Source: an uncultured Eubacteriales bacterium (GTDB taxonomy: Bacteria > Bacillota > Clostridia > Oscillospirales > Oscillospiraceae). From it: a stretch of DNA of 11,686 nucleotides. The stretch is taken from NCBI GenBank assembly GCA_900556535.1, contig USPI01000025.1, positions 1 through 11,686 on the forward strand. Direction: 5' to 3'. The translations under genes and the position numbers were made by a program. Shown here piece after piece: positions 9,259 to 11,686 of the stretch (its first letter is position 1; the number at the start of each line of letters is the position of its first letter). Below the pieces are notes generated by a model. It worked only from the letters and a program-made list of their open reading frames with translations. It made no database searches and was not told the origin of the DNA.

Positions 9259-10617
9259 TTATGCAAAAATATCGTTCAGGTCGAGGATATCCCTGCCCGC
9301 CGTCGTGACTATCACAACGGTGTCGCCCGAGGCGAGGGTGTCCTGACCGCCGGGGATGATTATCCTGCCCATGTGGTTTATGCACACGATAAGTATGCCG
9401 GGCTTGAGCTTAATGTCCATGAGCCTTTCGTGCAGATGCTCGGTCGCATCGGTCACGGCAAACTCAAGCGCCTCCGCCTCGCCCTCGGCAATTCGGTGTA
9501 TCGTCAGCACCGCGCTGCCGCCGGTGTTTTCCATTGCGCGGACATAGCGGATGATGGCGTGGGAGCTCAGGCTCTTGGGGCTTATGAGGCTGTCCGCGCC
9601 GCGGTCTCCGAGTATTTCGCCGTACTCAAGGCGGTTAATTTTCGTCAAAAGCTGCGGCACTCCCATCTTGCGCGCGAACATTCCGATGATGATGTTCTCC
9701 TCATCCATATTCGTGAGCGGCAGCACTGCGTCCATTCGCCCGATGTTATGCGCTTTGAGCACCGACTGGCTCGAACCGTCGGAGCAGATGACCGTCATTT
9801 CGGGGAACTTTTCGGCAAGGTACTCGCAGCGCGAGCGTTTCATCTCGATGAGCTTTATGCTGCTGCCGACCTTTATGAGCATGGGCGCGAGATATTCGGC
9901 TATCCTGCCGCCGCCGACGATGAGCACGTTTTTGCTCTTTTTGCTTCTCAGATGCAGCTCGTGCGTGAGCTCCACGAGCGCGGTCGCGGGCGCGGTGACG
10001 TAGATCTTATCCCCCTTATGCAGAACAAAGCTGCCGTCGGGGATGAACACCTGCTCCTCGCGCACGACGGCGCACACGAGAACGTGAACGCGGATCCTTT
10101 TGCGCAGATCGGCAAGCCGCAGCCCGTCAAGGGGGTTATCCTCCCCGACGAACAGCTCGACTATCTCAGCCTTGCCCTCGGCAAAGGTATCGCGCTTTAT
10201 AAACGCGGGGATCTGAAGGAGCCTGTATATCTCCTTCGCTGCAAGCAGCTCGGGGTTTATCGTCATGGAAAGTCCGAGCTCGGACTTTAACATATAAAGC
10301 TGCTCGGTGTATTCGCGGTTGCGCACGCGGGCGATGGTGTTCTTGCAGCCGAGCTTGCGCGCGACGATGCACGCGAGCATATTTAATTCGTCCTCGCCCG
10401 TGACCGCGATGAGCAGGTCGCTGTCTCCGACGTTTGCCTCGCGCTGGATCGCCATCGCCGCTCCGTTTCCGCACAGCGCCATAACGTCAAGCGTGTCGGA
10501 AAGCAGCTTCATTTTCTCCTTGTCTTTTTCAACAACGGTTATATCGTGGTCTTCGTTTGCCAGCTCAGAAGCAAGTGACGAGCCTATCTTGCCCGCGCCG
10601 ACTATTACTATCTTCAT
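9259..10617 (-). CDS. trkA: Trk potassium uptake regulatory subunit TrkA (tandem RCK)
   Basis: Cytoplasmic NAD(H)/nucleotide-binding subunit that gates TrkH. The 452-residue length and duplicated layout match the two-module TrkA type. Module one has a Rossmann start MKIVIVGAGKIGSSLA (GxGxxG at 7-12, acidic Glu30 ending strand two) and a TrkA-C domain around 140-220. Module two has VLIVGGGRIAEYLA (231-244, acidic Glu258) and a TrkA-C domain around 370-440 with LKPGILIVCINHMGRIIIPGGQDTLASGD. In the second Rossmann domain GGGRIA replaces the classical GxGxxG last glycine with alanine. GAGAGGG lies about eight bases before the ATG. The promoter is predicted to overlap the end of the upstream lysR, and trkH follows on the same transcript. 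Confidence 0.96.
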   Translation of the reverse strand: MKIVIVGAGKIGSSLASELANEDHDITVVEKDKEKMKLLSDTLDVMALCGNGAAMAIQREANVGDSDLLIAVTGEDELNMLACIVARKLGCKNTIARVRNREYTEQLYMLKSELGLSMTINPELLAAKEIYRLLQIPAFIKRDTFAEGKAEIVELFVGEDNPLDGLRLADLRKRIRVHVLVCAVVREEQVFIPDGSFVLHKGDKIYVTAPATALVELTHELHLRSKKSKNVLIVGGGRIAEYLAPMLIKVGSSIKLIEMKRSRCEYLAEKFPEMTVICSDGSSQSVLKAHNIGRMDAVLPLTNMDEENIIIGMFARKMGVPQLLTKINRLEYGEILGDRGADSLISPKSLSSHAIIRYVRAMENTGGSAVLTIHRIAEGEAEALEFAVTDATEHLHERLMDIKLKPGILIVCINHMGRIIIPGGQDTLASGDTVVIVTTAGRDILDLNDIFA

Positions 10618-10659
10618 GTCCCGTGCCCTCTCAAGACGTCAAATATTACATATCTTATG

Positions 10660-10688
10660 ATATTAACACATTATTCACGCGGTAGCAA
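10660..10688 (-). promoter_or_regulatory. Predicted promoter of trkA-trkH
   Basis: On the minus strand TTGCTA (10683-10688) and TAATAT (10660-10665) are 17 bases apart, and TG one base upstream of TAATAT gives an extended -10. The -35 box lies within the last codons of the upstream lysR. A short inverted repeat, ATATC-TTAT-GATAT (10650-10663), overlaps the -10 and could be a control site. Both boxes are only partial matches. Confidence 0.4.
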
Positions 10689-11571
10689 TAGCGGAAGGGC
10701 GCTCGCGCTTGACCCAGTCGATGATATAATCGGCAAAGCGGCGCGTTGCGGGGCTGTCCTTGCTCGTTTCCGTCATGGCAAGCCCAATAACGCGCTTGGA
10801 CGGCGGCACGAGCTCCTTCACGACGACGTCGTCATGCCTGCCCTTTAAAAGCAGCTCCGGCATGATGGATATGCCCAGCCCCTTTTCGACCATTGCGATG
10901 ATGGCATAGTCGTCCTTGGTGGAAAATCTGATGTTCGGCTTTATCCCCGCGGCGCTGAGCGCGCGGTTTGCGTCGTGGTTTGACTCCTCCAAAAGCGTTA
11001 TGAACGCCTCCGTCTCGCACTCGACGAGCGGGAATTTGGGATATGACTCGAATTTGTGCCCGTGCGGAAGTATCGCAAGCAGCCTGTCCTCCATAAGCGG
11101 GACACACTCGCAGCGGATGCTCGTGGGCACGTTTACGAAGCCGAGGTCGACACTGCCCTCCTCTATCCAGCGCTCAACGTCGTAATAGTCGCCGTTTAAG
11201 AGCTTTATATCGACATTCGGATAGTCGGCTTGAAACTCCTTTATGACGCCAGGCAGCCAGTGCACCGCGACGGAGGTGAATGCGCCTATGCGCACCGTGC
11301 CGAAATCGAGCCCGCGAATGGCGGAAACGGTCTGGCGAAGCTGCTCCTCGTAGTTGAGCATACCGCGCACAGCCGGCATTATCCGCTCGCCGTCGCCCGT
11401 GAGCTTCACTCCCGCACGCGAGCGTGTGAGCACCGCAAAGCCGAGCTCCGATTCGAGATTATTTATCGCATGGCTCACCGCCGACTGTGTGCAGCCCAGT
11501 GCCTCCGCCGCCCTCGTGAGACTTCCCAGCTCCACGACCTTCGCCAGTGTTTCGTATTTTGAAATGCTCAT
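10675..11571 (-). CDS. LysR-type transcriptional regulator, complete
   Basis: A 298-residue DNA-binding regulator. Residues 1-60 form the winged helix-turn-helix (YETLAKVVELGSLTRAAEALG, then the recognition helix CTQSAVSHAINNLESELG at 27-44, then LTRSRAGVKLTGDGERI). A linker helix follows to about residue 85, and the periplasmic-binding-like effector domain starts at VRIGAFTSVAVHWLP (93-107) and includes VDLGFVNVP and the late GLGISIMPELLL (241-252). The ATG at 11571 is chosen over one at 11598 because GGAGG lies seven bases before it and the protein then starts where the family does. It has its own promoter and a cluster of CATGAA half-sites in the leader. It precedes trkA by 57 bases on the same strand, so control of trkAH is possible but unproven. 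No terminator is visible between them. The effector is unknown. Confidence 0.95.
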   Translation of the reverse strand: MSISKYETLAKVVELGSLTRAAEALGCTQSAVSHAINNLESELGFAVLTRSRAGVKLTGDGERIMPAVRGMLNYEEQLRQTVSAIRGLDFGTVRIGAFTSVAVHWLPGVIKEFQADYPNVDIKLLNGDYYDVERWIEEGSVDLGFVNVPTSIRCECVPLMEDRLLAILPHGHKFESYPKFPLVECETEAFITLLEESNHDANRALSAAGIKPNIRFSTKDDYAIIAMVEKGLGISIMPELLLKGRHDDVVVKELVPPSKRVIGLAMTETSKDSPATRRFADYIIDWVKRERPSAIATA

Positions 11572-11578
11572 GCTTTCG

Positions 11579-11583
11579 CCTCC
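11579..11583 (-). promoter_or_regulatory. Ribosome binding site that decides the lysR start
   Basis: GGAGG on the minus strand lies seven bases before the ATG at 11571. No comparable site precedes the alternative ATG at 11598, which lies within the CATGAA operator cluster. Confidence 0.8.
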
Positions 11584-11595
11584 GAAATATGGTTG

Positions 11596-11622
11596 CATGA
11601 ATTTTGTTCATGCTGACATGAA
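11596..11622. promoter_or_regulatory. Three CATGAA half-sites in the lysR leader (candidate operator)
   Basis: On the plus strand CATGAA (11596-11601), TTCATG (11607-11612) and CATGAA (11617-11622) alternate in orientation with spacers of five and four bases. They form two overlapping palindromes sharing the middle half-site. The cluster lies between the predicted transcription start and the ribosome site of lysR, where binding would repress transcription. Self-binding by this LysR is an inference. Confidence 0.5.
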
Positions 11623-11641
11623 ATAAATTAGGTATGATAAT

Positions 11642-11669
11642 ACTATACCCGTATTTTTTATAAAATCAA
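11642..11669 (-). promoter_or_regulatory. Predicted promoter of the complete lysR
   Basis: On the minus strand TTGATT (11664-11669) and TATAGT (11642-11647) are separated by 16 bases in very AT-rich DNA. Transcription would start near 11635, about 65 bases before the ATG. The -10 sits within an interrupted repeat GGTAT-N9-ATACC (11631-11649). Confidence 0.5.
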
Positions 11670-11686
11670 GGATTTTTTGCGTTTTT

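Noticed and set aside
9245..9385. N-terminal extension of trkH to 9385
   Set aside because: The extra 47 residues overlap the 3' end of trkA in another frame and look like out-of-frame translation. The ATG at 9244 has a proper ribosome site and starts where the family does.
10618..10674. A c-di-AMP (ydaO-type) or K+ riboswitch before trkA
   Set aside because: The gap is only 57 bases and holds no conserved structured leader, too short for such an aptamer.

Overview
The window reads as chromosomal DNA of a fairly GC-rich low-GC-lineage Gram-positive (a clostridial, Oscillospiraceae-like Bacillota is my best guess). The reasons are strong purine-rich Shine-Dalgarno sites close to nearly every start, a TTG start, a lipobox lipoprotein, a tetrameric-type (Cys-ligand) cytidine deaminase, and a DUF2156 gene of the kind common in clostridia. 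The taxon is an inference. I see no transposon, integron, phage gene, CRISPR array, rRNA or tRNA. Coding density is very high and no gene-free stretch exceeds 300 bases.

Layout, left to right. (1) Positions 1-238, minus strand: the N-terminal 79 codons of a LysR-type regulator that runs off the left edge. Its upstream gap holds a perfect 19-base AT palindrome. (2) Positions 340-5953, minus strand: a tight run secA > pgeF > family-5 substrate-binding lipoprotein > cdd, with gaps of 13, 10 and 8 bases. It is most likely one operon from an extended -10 promoter near 6000. (3) A divergent intergenic region, 5954-6144, with a second strong promoter facing right. (4) Positions 6145-7751, plus strand: a DUF2156 protein (TTG start) and truA, overlapping by ATGA. 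(5) A perfect 17-bp hairpin at 7763-7800 that can terminate both converging operons. (6) Positions 7802-10617, minus strand: trkA > trkH, a complete Trk-type potassium uptake system, with a predicted promoter inside the end of the upstream lysR. (7) Positions 10675-11571, minus strand: a complete LysR-type regulator with its own promoter and a cluster of three CATGAA half-sites in its leader.

Functionally the window is mostly housekeeping: protein export (SecA), tRNA pseudouridylation (TruA), nucleoside salvage (Cdd, possibly PgeF) and K+ homeostasis (TrkA/TrkH), framed by two LysR-type regulators. I do not see a new multi-gene defence or mobile system. The points most worth a second look are: the third selectivity-filter glycine of TrkH, which appears to be cysteine; a longer-than-usual spacer in the SecA C-terminal zinc motif; an orphan solute-binding lipoprotein inserted between two nucleoside-enzyme genes behind secA; and the palindromes in front of both LysR genes.
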